A DNA stretch of 64,000 nucleotides from Arbacia lixula (lineage: Eukaryota > Echinodermata > Echinoidea > Arbacioida > Arbaciidae), in the NCBI GenBank assembly GCA_963669155.1, contig OZ022594.1, forward strand, positions 18,465,585 through 18,529,584, written 5' to 3'. Positions 32,716 to 43,269 of the stretch are shown here, one piece after another. Numbering within the stretch: position 1 is the first letter of the stretch; every line of letters begins with the position of its first letter. The position numbers and the translations under genes were made by a program. The notes below the pieces were generated by a model. It had not been told where the DNA came from, did no database searches, and saw nothing but the letters and a program-made list of their open reading frames with translations.

Positions 32716-33330
32716 TTTTTGTTATAAATAGTCCCATTCCATTTAAATGTATCATGGCTTACTTTTTGTATTTGATAGTCCCATACCATCAAAATGTGTT
32801 GTGGCCAACTTTTTTTTTTTTTTATAATAGTCCCTTAAAGGGCATATACTGTACTGGGAAGGCAAAAAAAACCTTCAAAAGGTAATTGTTAGCAATCTTC
32901 GTGCCAATGGTCTTAAATTCATGTATTGTCAATTTTAGAAGCTTGCTAAAAGATATTTGCCCTCAAATGATGTACATTTGGAGCAATGAGTGATTAAATC
33001 ACAAATCCTCAAAATGTCCGGGCCGATCATTTTGAGGATTTAATCATTAATCATTAATTACTCCAAATGGGGATCACTTTCAGCAAGCTTCTAAAATGGA
33101 CAATCCATGAATTTAAGACCATTGGCAAGATGAATGCTTACAATCACCTTTTGAAGGCTTTTTTGCCTTCCCAGTACAGTCTATGCCCTTTAACACTGAA
33201 ATGTGTACCGGTAGTTGCCTTCTTTTTTCATAATAGTCCCATTCCATTGAAATGTGTTGTGGCCATATTTTTGTATAATAGTGCCATACCATCAAAATGT
33301 GTGGGGACTATCTTTGTAAAATAAAAAATC
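32716..33330. repeat. Minisatellite interrupted by a TTAA element
   Basis: The phrase ATAGTCCCATTCCAT(T/C)(G/A)AAATGTGTTGTGGCCA, followed by a T-rich stretch, recurs at about 32728, 32776, 33233 and 33279 with a period near 50-57 bases. Bases 32839-33189 are an insertion in this array. Confidence 0.7.
32839..33189. mobile_element. T2/Kolobok-like TTAA MITE with snap-back arms
   Basis: TTAA flanks it at 32835-32838 and 33190-33193. Ends: AGGGCATATACTGTACTGGG and its inverse, CCCAGTACAGTCTATGCCCT. The inverted arms continue nearly to the centre (CTTTTGAAGG, CATTGGCA, AAGCTTGCT, TCCAAATG, ATTTTGAGGATTT), so the whole 351 bp is a hairpin. A 5'-truncated relative lies at 37143-37420. The TTAAAGG end resembles T2/Kolobok MITEs. 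Confidence 0.8.
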
Positions 33331-33379
33331 AAATAACATGTATAAATTCGGTGTGTGTCACCATTCAGACGTGGATCTG

Positions 33380-33480
33380 TAAATAATTTGCTGTGTGTCT
33401 GAAGGGGTGGGGGTTGGGGTTGGGAAGTGGAGGGGGAGTGGAGGGTAGGTTGGGGGGGGGCGGGGGTGGAGAGATAATTG
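33380..33480. repeat. G-rich low-complexity tract
   Basis: GGGGTTGGGGTTGGG-type sequence followed by GGAGGGGGAGTGG and a G run is able to form G-quadruplexes on the plus strand. Confidence 0.6.
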
Positions 33481-33912
33481 AAATAAGACTCTGTTTTTTA
33501 GATTCTAAGAAGCTGTGTCATTGCCTTGCTTGGTTGTTTATCAAGAGTATTTTAGATGCAGGTGAGGGTTACCAAATGTACGTGTAAGGAAGTACCCATC
33601 CTGGCTTTTAGACTTATGAGCATTTCTTATCCAATTTATACCATGAATAGGTCTGGCTGCAGTAGACTAATCACTTTTCAGTTTTTTCTCCCCTCACCCC
33701 AACAGACTGGAGCAGAGTATGACTAGTCTTGTCAGATCCAGACCCAAGTGTATATTTCTTTGTAGTTTGGATTTACCGTAAAGCCTGGGAGAAGGGCTAT
33801 GGACTCCTCGAAATGGATGATTCTATCCAGAAAAATGATGAAGCAGGTTTCTGCCACTATTAGCTTGGCCTGGCCTCCGGAGTATTGGACATTGCTGACC
33901 CCAACTCACAAA

Positions 33913-34237
33913 TAGATAGCGCGTGCACATGCTAAAACATCATTGTTAAACGGTATAGCTATACAACAACATTTTAATGATACGTCGTATAAAGAAACAT
34001 GGGTCTGGGCATCGTTTCAAACTGGAGCGGTATAAAGAATCATGCTTATTCAAGGTGCACTGTGTGTGTGGACATGATTAACGATATGTTGTATAACTGG
34101 GCGGGGCTTAGCGTGACCGCGAGTGCAAAAGACCCATTCAACTCAATAGTAATGCGTACTCAACGAAGGCAGACAGGACCCTGTTCTCTATACAATGATT
34201 CTTTATACGACCGATGGCTATACCCTTTAGGTATAGC
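33913..34237. mobile_element. Second copy of the 17284-17770 element
   Basis: Shares GAAACATGGGTC(C/T)GGGCATCGTTTC, GGTATAAAGAATCATG and GTGTGTGTGGACATGA with 17284-17770, as well as CAGGACCCT. It begins GCGTGCACATGC. Its right part is cut or displaced by the hairpin element. Confidence 0.65.
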
Positions 34238-34475
34238 TACACTCCAGCTCAAAGGAATTGGCATAGGGAAAGGGAAAGGGAAGAAAGGGAAGGAGCCGCA
34301 GTTTTAAACTGCGGTATAGTTAGTCCAGTTCAGCATGAAACACGATGCTTTTTACGCTCAAGCATCATGTTTCATGCTGAACTGGACAAAATATATGGCA
34401 GTTTCAAACTGCGGCTCCTTCCCTTTCTTCCCTTTCCCTTTCCCTATGCTAATTCATTTGAGCTGTAGTGTATAC
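34238..34475. mobile_element. Foldback element: near-perfect 238-bp palindrome
   Basis: The left half runs TACACTCCAGCTCAAA, GGCATAGGGAAAGGGAAAGG, GAAGGAGCCGCAGTTT, then CCAGTTCAGCATGAAACA. The right half gives the inverse of each block in reverse order, ending CATTTGAGCTGTAGTGTA. Mismatches are few and the loop near 34345-34352 is only a few bases. The central stem alone pairs AAGCATCATGTTTCATGCTG with its partner. It could be a foldback transposon; the RNA would be one long hairpin. Confidence 0.85.
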
Positions 34476-34586
34476 AATGAAATAGTATTTTAAGATTAAT
34501 CACTCTATCACTCTTTTCTGTTCTCAGTGTGTCTGAGAATGATTAGTCTACTGCAGCCAGACCCCTTTAATGAATAGTTTGGTTTG

Positions 34587-35106
34587 ACGACAGCCCGTCC
34601 CTTTTTCAGATCACCACAAAACCATCGAAACATTGGCAAAACATATAGAGAAGTGTTAGCAAGCTCTATATTCACAATTTGAAATTGATACGTAGTGTAC
34701 AATTCAAATAAAGCACGTAAACAATGTCTGATTAATAGTCTTTACCTCAGGCTCTTAGCAGTTTGTGTTGAAATATCTGCTTTATTGATTCATCTGTTTA
34801 TCAAATTATAAAACGCATTATGAAAAAAATTGCTCTATAGAAGGAATCATCTCCAAAGTTTGGTAATTACTCATAAAATTAGGATTTTACACGTGCATAA
34901 TAACCACATAGATACTGTAACAAAGACTAATACTTTTTTCGTAGTACGAAAAAAGTCGGTTTGAAATTTAACGGCTGAAATTTTTACACATACAGAAAGC
35001 TTCAACATGCTATATTCTTAGGAATGGTCTTGAATCACACTTTCTTCAATTTACGATCGTGATAGACGATTTCAAATTTTAAGCTTGCAAAAGGGACGGC
35101 CAATCT
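34587..35106 (+). mobile_element. TTAA element, GACAGCCCGTCCC family, copy 1
   Basis: Ends: GACAGCCCGTCCCTTTTTCA and its inverse, TGCAAAAGGGACGGCCAATC, followed by TTAA at 35107-35110. The left TTAA is not clean here. Other copies lie at 41893-43082 (minus) and 56984-57502 (plus). Core marks: CACAAAACCATCGAAACATT, AACAATG(T/C)CTGATTAAT and TTTTTTCGTAGTACGAAAAA (a perfect palindrome). Confidence 0.85.
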
Positions 35107-35603
35107 TTAAAATACAGCCTGGCAGGCAGGCTAACGTTTAATGTGTGTATGTAATCATTGTGGTTTGACAGAGAGGTTTAGGTATCGAAGGCTGTGAGAA
35201 ATACAGCTTCTGCATGCACCATCAGAATGGAGTTTTTTTTATACCTATCTCTATTTAATCAGCATTCGGAAATCTTGGCAAGGCAATAGATAGCTATGGT
35301 GACATTGCTACCGTTGTATGAAGCTATTAATAGGCGCTTAGCTTGGACTTTGGGAAGTCATTGAATACTGATGGGTCTGGCAAATGTCATGAACATTGTT
35401 TAGGGGATATGTGTAGAGAAGATGGCAGATTGATCTCCTTCAATTTTCTTGTTCTTTTCTTGTTTTTCTATTCTTCATGTTTTTCTGCCTTTTTCTTCTA
35501 CATTGAAATGTGTTGTTAGTGACCACTTATCTATAGAGACCATGTTTGGTGTTTCATTTAAACAATGTTTCTTGAAATCTGTATCAAAGTAACCTGTGCT
35601 TTT

Positions 35604-35711
35604 ACAGCGTGTCCACATGCAAAAAAATCATTGTATATTGTATAGCTATACTGAAATGGTATAGCTTAATGTATACCATTTTCATATAGATTTAATACAA
35701 AAATCTTCAGT
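35604..35711. repeat. Short relative of the 17284 element end
   Basis: CAGCGTGTCCACATGC, then AAAAAAATCATTGTATA and TATAGCTATACTGAAA match the inverted right end of 17284-17770. Confidence 0.5.
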
Positions 35712-35872
35712 TCACTGCGGTCCAAACGTAAACAAGGATATTTTTTCACTTTTCCTGAATTGATCATGAAGCTATGACTGAAATTTTATACACATTATTG
35801 TTAGGGTGTACTACTGATTCCTGCCGAGTTTCATGACTTTTGCAAATGGGACACCCTGTATTTAAGTGGTAA
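35712..35872 (+). repeat. Dispersed repeat, family also at 18430, 11903 and 58470
   Basis: Contains AACGTAAACAAGGATA, CACTTTTCCTGAATTG, GAAGCTATGACTG, TACTGATTCCTGCCGAGTTT and ends GGGACACCCTG. Confidence 0.65.
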
Positions 35873-37142
35873 CTTGATCAACTTAGAAGACTGAATTGAG
35901 CATCCATATATCTTAAAGGAAAATACATGCCAGAAGCGAGCTACACCCTGAGCATATTACTAAGATATTCTTGAGCCAAGCGATCCCGTTAGCTGAGCCA
36001 AGCAAGGCCATGTGTGTATCCAACTTGGCTCTTCAAAAACCGTCATATTCACCAGATCACAATCTGAACTTGATATGCCAGAGATTGATTAGAGGGACAG
36101 ATTTAGAGGACAGATAAATAGCTTTCCAGAAGATTTACAGTAGACCCATATTGAAATGATAAAGCTTGGTTTTGTTGGGTGTAAACAGGGAGGTGTTACG
36201 AAGGAGTAGAAACTCGAGCATAATATATTCAAACATCTGTATGGGTTCTAAAGCGTGCTCATGAATGCCAAAAGCATTCCATAATCATGACAATGCTTTG
36301 ATGTTCCATGTGCCGTGCCGACATTTAGCTGATGTCAACTTGAAAAGAAATTTCTTTAATTTCCCATTTGTCTGTAGACGTTTTGTTTTTGACAAATTTG
36401 TTTGCAAACTTTAAGGAAGTTAACGGCAGATAATGACAGATCCTTTACTCTGCTTTTGTTTCGAAAAGTATTGAGGAATCATTAAAAATCGGACATATAA
36501 GCTATTTTTATTACTTACAAAATTGGCCAATTTCTTCACTTTCTGACAACTTGTGCATCTGGGGGATTCAACCACTCTCAAAATGATATATTAAGCTGTG
36601 TATTATCATTAACGGCGTTTGTGTGTGTTTGCGTGAAACAGAGATATTTCACTTGAAAAACTTGTTTATTTGTGTTTGCTGGTACCTGTTATGCTCATGG
36701 AAGTATTAACAGAACGGGACAAGCGAAATGAGACTGTAAATTTCTTATGTCCTCTCCGAGAAGCCGTTGCCACACAATCATATTCATAATTGTTCAAACA
36801 CCTGAACAGCACCTGTTGAGAACACCATAACTTTTCAGCGGCTTGGCACATGGGTTCAAAGGAAGAAAGTTGCTTCATATCCTTCCATAACACATCCCTG
36901 GTGTAAACTAGGTCTATGGATTGGTGGATTGATTCGATCAACTCCTATTTGGTAATATTCCAATTTTTAGCGAGTATGAGCCCTGATTCAGGGTTTAGGG
37001 TTAGCTTTAAAAGGCTAGTATTTCTGGTGCATGAAAGGGTTTTGGTTAAGCTTTATCTGATTTTGTATGGGTGTGCTGTTAAAAGAATTGGGACTTAATT
37101 AATTTGCAGTATATAGACTTCTTCTCTATCCACATAGACAGC

Positions 37143-37420
37143 AAGTTAGAAACCTGCTGAAAGTTATTTGCCCTAAAATAATCCACATCTAGTGTTAAGT
37201 GATTAAATCACAAATCCTCAAAATATTTGGGCTGAACATTTAAAGGATTTGTGATTTAATCAGTCATTCCTCAAAATGTGGATCATTTTAGGGCAAATAA
37301 GCTTCAGCAAGTTTCTAAAACGGACAATACGTGAGTGTAAGATCATTGGCAAGAAGATTGCTCATGATCACCCGTTTGAAGTTTTTTTGGTCTTCCCATT
37401 ACAGTATATTCCCTTTAAGG
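37143..37420. mobile_element. Truncated copy of the 32839-33189 TTAA MITE
   Basis: Shares GATTAAATCACAAATCCTCA, AGTTATTTGCCCT, TTCAGCAAGTTTCTAAAA, ACCATTGGCA-like and the right end ACAGTATATTCCCTTTAA. The left end is missing or too diverged to see. Confidence 0.7.
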
Positions 37421-37839
37421 AATCAATCCACATCGTAGGACCCACATTGGCTGCTGGAACCTTCCATGGGGTTGGGGCAAAGTTTTCATGCAATGACCAT
37501 GTAATGGAGGTATCAAACTTTGCAGTTCACCATGAAGATCAATTCAGATGTGGTTAAGTTTTGAGCTGTCAATGAAAAAATGCTCTCTATTCTCAGTAAA
37601 AGAATTTAAAATTGGCAATCTTTTATCGATTTGAAGCAAGAGGCATGCAAAAATCTACCACAGTTACATGGACATCATATTGTTTTCACATGGACAAGAA
37701 ATGTTTATAAGTCAAATTGCAATATGCCATGGTCTTTGAGAAGTAATACTGGATGGGATCCCATTTTTTTGCTCATGCCATTATTGGACTATATTTACCT
37801 GGTTTGAAAAAATAGAAATTTGGAGGTGTGGTATGTCAC

Positions 37840-38050
37840 AAAAATCACCCTGCTTCTAATCTCCTAATTGCTCCTCATTAATCACTATCCACCCCAGATG
37901 GGAAGTTTGACGATTTTCAGAGGACGTGCTCAGACAGAAGTGGAGCCCAAAGTAATTAGGTGAAAATGTCACGAGATGCTCTGACTGGATCTGTGACTGT
38001 GACACCCTACTGTCGGGATGGCTCTTTCATTAATCTTTGCGTGGAATCAG
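37840..38050. promoter_or_regulatory. Possible conserved regulatory segment in the intron
   Basis: Unlike its neighbours this stretch is neither low-complexity nor repeated in the window. It contains several homeodomain-like cores (CCTAATTGCTCCTCATTAAT, AAGTAATTAGGTG, TCATTAATC). It is a guess based on texture only. Confidence 0.2.
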
Positions 38051-38094
38051 CTTTATTGGGACTCATCTGTGTCCTAGTATGTTAGTTTTTGTGT

Positions 38095-38146
38095 GTGAGT
38101 GAAAAGAGAGAGAGGGGGAGTTGGGAGGGGGAGAGAGATGGGGGGT

Positions 38147-38179
<33 letters not shown>

Positions 38180-38292
38180 GGGTGGAGGGTGTGAAATGAG
38201 TGAAAGAGAGGGAAAAGGAGATGGGGGGGGGGTAGAGAGAGGTAAAGGGGGGGGGGGGTGAATGGGTGAGGGGAAGAGAGAGGAAAGGGAGG
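38095..38292. repeat. Purine-rich GA/GGGG tract
   Basis: GAGAGAGAGGGGGAGTTGGG-type sequence with (GA)n at about 38150-38176 and two G runs near 38226 and 38248. Confidence 0.85.
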
Positions 38293-39239
38293 AACCCTGA
38301 TATTTGTTTACCTTCTCTCTTTAAACAGAAAGCACTGATATGAATCAAAGGGAAATTACTTATATGAAGCAGACCTGTATTGATAACATTTCAATTTGTT
38401 TTCAGGGCAAGTTTTCTTAGATCTCTTTTTTTATCGGTGGCACTCAATTTCGTAACATCTGATACAAACCGCGCATATCAAACCCTTAAGTAATTTGGTG
38501 AAAGAAGAGCAATCAGAACTAATACAGTAACACAGTTTGCGGAAAATAAATCACTTCCACCGAGCTGCACTATTTTTAAGGAAAGCGACGTGCGAAAAGC
38601 TGAGAAAGGAAAATTCCTCACTTCGTCTTTAAGGTGGTCCCCTCTCTCTTCACCCTTCAATGATTGTGACCCCAGAAGGCCAGTTGCCATGGAAACTGGA
38701 CAATTCAGGAAGTGTAAACTTAACCTTGCTGGCACAACCAGAGAGGAGGGATGAAAACATGTTATGTTGGTGGTTAAAGGCGAACAGTAGCTCTGCCAAA
38801 AAGCATTGTGGATTTTTTAAGATGCTAGTGTTCACCTTGAGACAACATATGGGTAGCATTTAAGTGTCCATTTTCATGAAAATGGTAATATTGCTATCAA
38901 AGATAATCCATTGAAGTGGATTGAACTCTCATGGCCTCTAGACAAATTGATTTGTACAGAGCAGATATGAGAACCAGATAAGCGAATATTTGAGGCTTGT
39001 GTCAACTAATTGCAAAATATGAGTGATTTTCTCCAAAATGTTACAAATATGCTTCTCTCGGTAGTCTGATATTTCCAGAAAAATTTAAATAAACTTTTTA
39101 TAGGGTTACACTCTCTTTGAAGGCAGAATAGTTTTCTCTGAAATGTTGTCCCTAACAAAATAGATTTTCACTGACTCCTCAAGAATGTGGAAGAAATATT
39201 TGAATGAATATAGAAGTAAAAGTGCTGTCCCTAAAAGTC

Positions 39240-39670
39240 CTTTTTTATTATGACTACTGGCTCTGTATTATAAAGTCTTGAAATGCTGACGCCACTTTCA
39301 CAAACTCTTGAATCTTCATCTTTTAGATTGAAAGAATGTTCTCTTTATTGCTAGCACTGGCTCTGTATTTTTAAGTCCTGAAACACTGATTGCACTTCAA
39401 CAAACTTTTGGATCTGTGTCTCGTAGATACAAATAAATGCTTTCACATTGCTATGACTGGCTCCGTATCATTAAGTCCTGATGCACTGATTGCACTTTCA
39501 CAACTTTTGCATCTTTGTCTCATGTATTAAAATGAATGCTTTCACATTGCTACGACTGGCTCTGTTTCATTAAGTCCTGATGCACTGGTGGCACTTCAAC
39601 AAACTTTTGGATCTGTGTCTCATGTATTAAAATGACTGCTTTCACATTGCTACGACTGGCTCTGTCTCAC
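39240..39670. repeat. Tandem repeat, 100-bp period, about four copies
   Basis: TACGACTGGCTCTG or a close variant occurs at about 39452, 39551 and 39651, with an older copy near 39355. The units share TTAAGTCCTGA(T/A)(G/A)CACTG, CTTCAACAAACTTTTGGATC and TGCTTTCACATTGC. The right-hand units are most alike, which suggests recent expansion there. Confidence 0.85.
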
Positions 39671-39899
39671 GAAGTTGAGAAGCCCTGACGAAACTTCCAC
39701 AGAGGACAGACTCACGTTCTTCACCACGGAGATTAGAAGGTGGGCACGTTGGGTGTTTCTCTGCCGTCGAAGGTCGCTCGTATCCATTATAGATCGAGAG
39801 AGACGAGTGGGACTCACGGCGAAGGTTTAAAATAACTAGCGCTGTCATCCACACCTGGTTTTCTCCATGTACTATCTAATGACACTGGCCATGTGCATA

Positions 39900-40055
39900 C
39901 AGAAGGGGGACTTAAAGAGAAACCCTGATAGTAAGTTCAATTCTCCATACAGTAGGGCAACTTAAAGAGAAACTTTGATAGTAAGTTCAATTCTCCATAC
40001 AGTAGGGCAAGTTAAAGAGGAACCCTAATAGTAAGTTCAATTCTCCAAACTACAA
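39900..40055. repeat. Tandem repeat, 50-bp period, three copies
   Basis: The unit AGTAGGGCAACTTAAAGAGA, then AAC..TGATAGTAAGTTCAA and TTCTCCATAC is present three times with few changes. Confidence 0.9.
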
Positions 40056-40609
40056 TGGAAAAGTCAACCCATAATGCACTTTGCAGCGTTTTTTACAGTC
40101 ACATAATACACTGTGCAGCATTTTTGCAGTCCACTAACTTCTAAAACTCACCATTGATATTGACTTTGCTGCCAATGGCAACTTCTATAAAAACCTTGAA
40201 TTGATTGGTTGTCGAGCGGTGCTACGACATTTGTTACCACTGATGGCAGCGTTACCATTAGTGTGAGTTAGTGTAATACATTAGATCCGAAATGGGTAGG
40301 ACTTCAAAATTTTTCCAGCTGTTCTGAGCAATATTGGACGACTTTACCCTGTATGCAGTATGCATTTAACTTATCAATCAATTTATGTTATTACTATGGA
40401 AAATAACAGCAAAGTAAAGGTGATATCATAAGGGTTTTGTTGCTCTTTAACATCACTTGGTCCGTGTTTGTCACATGGTGTGTTAGGGAAGGTAAATGCA
40501 TGACTCCTATTCATACAAGGTATGTTCGCACCAGACTGGTATTAGAAAAACAGGACGATGACATCTGGTCAAGGAAATTCGGGCCATGTTGTATATAGGT
40601 TTTCGATTA

Positions 40610-40695
40610 TGGTAACTTACCATCAATGGCAACTACCATGGTAACAGGTGTTATGATGGTTGTTAATAGCATGGTAGGTACCATTGATGGGAGGT
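40610..40695. repeat. Short inverted repeat around GGCAACTACCATGG
   Basis: ACCATCAATGGCAACTACCA (about 40619) is roughly inverted by GGTAGGTACCATTGATGG (40674), with ATGGT repeats between them. It is a small hairpin. Confidence 0.55.
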
Positions 40696-41892
40696 TGCAA
40701 TAAAGTTGAAAACATATAATGCAACATGGCCGAGACCGGTTGAAATCGTGCCTGTCTTCGCCACCAGACACAAGTAATGGGCACACTACAGTGAGAGCTG
40801 ATAAGACTGCCACGCCCTCCCCCTCTCTCAGCCACCCCCTCCCCTTCCCCCTCTCCTGCCCCCCTCTCCCCCTAGCTCTTGCTATTATGTATTGCAGGTA
40901 GATGTCTCTCTATGTTCTTTGTGTTGCAAGATCCGCAAGCTCTTAAAATCTTCCTGGGTGACTCTTGGTCTATAACAGACCTGTAGGCCACAAAATAGGA
41001 CATTATTCAGCGAACTAGCCCATGTTTTTCCCTGAAAGTATTCCCCCAACCCCACTACATCTGTCTCATGTAATTTTCTTGGATTGGTTTTGAAACGTGG
41101 GTCGGAATGCAGATGTGGCTGTTGGGTGTTAGGAGCGTTGGAGGGAGGGACTGTTGTTTGTTGGAGTAGGAGGAGGAGGAGGAGAAGGAGGTGAGTGTTG
41201 TGCAGAGATACTAGGCTTCGTGTGTGTATCTGACAGTGACTCACGGACGTGCTCTAAATAGATTGTTTCCCTTTCTACTTGTCATCATGTTTTCCGTGGC
41301 TTCCTGGATCGTCTACTGCCTTCTCCTCAAGGAAAACCTGCCCCCGTATGGCAGCGTTCACACAAGGCTTTCAGAACATTGACACATGAACGTGGAGTCG
41401 TAAAGAGACTGCGTTCACACAAGGGTTTAACCCTCACATTACCGGGCCTTGAAAACCCTATTGGCTTATGACGCATCTTTATGCCAATGATAATGAGAGA
41501 GTTAAAGAGTATTTAAATACAGGGGGAGTCGTCTAGAGACTGCATTCACACAAGGGTTTAAAGAGCATGGACATACAATGGGAGTTGTGTGGAGGCTGCA
41601 TTCACACGAGGGTCTAAAGAGCATGGACATACAATGGGAGTTGTGTGGAGGCTGCATTCACACGAGGGTCTAAAGAGCATGGACATACAATGGGAGTTGT
41701 GTGGAGGCTGCATTCACACAAGGCATTCAGATCATGTACACATATATATCGGGAATTGTGTAGGCAAGGCTGTAATTCGCGCAATGCTTTAAAGAGAATG
41801 TACATACAGGGGGAGTCATTTAGAGGCTGCATTCACACAAGGGTTTTAGAACATGTACTGTACACATAAATGGGAGTTATATAGGGGTTTAA

Positions 41893-43082
41893 AGATTGTC
41901 CGTCCCTTTTGAAAGCTTAAAGGGTCCCTGCAATCAGAATGCATGTTGACTTATGTTGATGGAACTTAATATGTATATCACAAAATCAGTAACGGCTTAA
42001 TGGAAATATGTGTCCTTTATTTTAAAATAATTTTTCTATATTTTTTCTCAGCACTGATAAGCCCCGCCTCCAAAAATATCCTCCAACTCAAGATTCTTGT
42101 TGTGACATCATCACAGGTATAAATTAGCAAGATAAAAGACATAATTTATGCACAAACTAAACATTGCAATGACTACCTGCAAGTGTTTATAATGTCATCG
42201 CATGTTTATACAATGTATTTTCCCCCTTGTCATAGCTAGCACATTTCTGACATAAGGAAACGATTATTCCCACATGAAAGGTTGTTAGGTTGTATTGTGT
42301 GAAGACATGTGATGCTCTTGTGGGCAGGTGGGGGTAGTCATTGCAATGTGTAATTTGTGCATAATTCTGTCTATTATCCTGCTAATTTTTAACTTTGATG
42401 ACGTCACAACAAGAATCTTGAGTTGGAGGAAATTTTTGGAGGCGGGGCTTATCAGTGCTGAGAAATATATAGAAAAAATTATTTTAAAATATAGGACACA
42501 TAATTCCATTGAACAGTTAGTGATTTTGTCAAATACATGATAAGTTGCATCAACAGACGTCAACTTACATTTTGATTACAGGGGACCTTTAAAATTTGAA
42601 ATCGTCTATCATGATCGTAAATTGAAGAAAGTGTGATTCAAGACCATTTCTAAGATCATAGCATGTTGAAGCTTTCTGTATTTGTAAAAATTTCAGCCAT
42701 TAAATTTCAAACCGACTTTTTTGGTACTATGAAAAAAGTATTAGTCTTTGTTACAGTATCTATGTGGTTATTATGCATGTGTGAATCCTAATTTTATGAG
42801 TAATTACCAAATTTTGGAGATGATTCCTTCTATAGAACAATTGTTTTAATAATTCGTTTTATAATTTAATAAACAGATTAATCAATAAAGCAGATATTTC
42901 AACACAAACTGCTAGGGGCCTGAGGTAAAGACTATTAATCAGACGTTGTTTACGTGCATTATTTGAATTTTACACTACGTATCAGTTTCAAATTATGAAT
43001 AAACAGCTTGCTAACATTTCTCTACATGTTTTGCCAATGTTTCGATGGTTTTGTGGTGATCTGAAAAAGGGACGGGCTGTCT
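41893..43082 (-). mobile_element. TTAA element, GACAGCCCGTCCC family, copy 3 (with nested insert)
   Basis: Flanked by TTAA at 41889-41892 and 43083-43086. Ends: AGATTGTCCGTCCCTTTTG and CTGAAAAAGGGACGGGCTGT. Without the nested element at 41921-42588 it is about 520 bp, like the other two copies, and in the opposite orientation. It sits in the 56-bp minisatellite. Confidence 0.85.
41921..42588. mobile_element. T2/Kolobok-like TTAA MITE nested in another TTAA element
   Basis: Flanked by TTAA at 41917-41920 and 42589-42592. Ends: AGGGTCCCTGCAATCAGAAT and its inverse, ATTTTGATTACAGGGGACCT. The arms stay complementary for over 200 bp each (CACTGATAAGCCCCGCCTCC, AACTCAAGATTCTTGTTGTG, CACAAACTAAACATTGCAAT-like), leaving a core of about 150 bp. 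There is no coding capacity. Confidence 0.85.
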
Positions 43083-43269
43083 TTAAAGAGCATGCGTAAT
43101 CAGAGGGAGTCGTATGGAGACTGCATTTTCACAAGGAGTCTTGCACGTGTATCTGAATTGCCGAAAAGGATACATTCACACAATCTGTTAAGTAAACGTA
43201 GATTGATGATATGTTGGACAGGAGTCGCATAGAGGCTATGTTCACATTTTAATGTCTCGCTTCTTAATG

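Larger units (their letters stand above)
33651..34563. mobile_element. Composite TIR element containing two further elements
   Basis: The end GTCTGGCTGCAGTAGACTAA (33651) is inverted at 34538-34562 (GATTAGTCTACTGCAGCCAG). Inside lie the GTGTCCACA-family copy (33913-34237) and the hairpin element (34238-34475). ATGAATAG occurs at 33643-33650 and again at 34570-34577, but the right copy is seven bases away from the TIR, so the duplication is uncertain. Confidence 0.55.
41345..43265. repeat. 56-bp minisatellite, split by a transposon nest
   Basis: The units GGGAGTTGTGTGGAGGCTGC, then ATTCACACGAGGGTCTAAAG and AGCATGGACATACAAT repeat exactly at 41580, 41636 and 41692 (56 bp). Diverged units extend from about 41345 to 41888 and, beyond the insertion at 41893-43082, from 43087 to about 43265 (GAGTCGTATGGAGACTGC, GAGTCGCATAGAGGCTATG). 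Confidence 0.8.
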
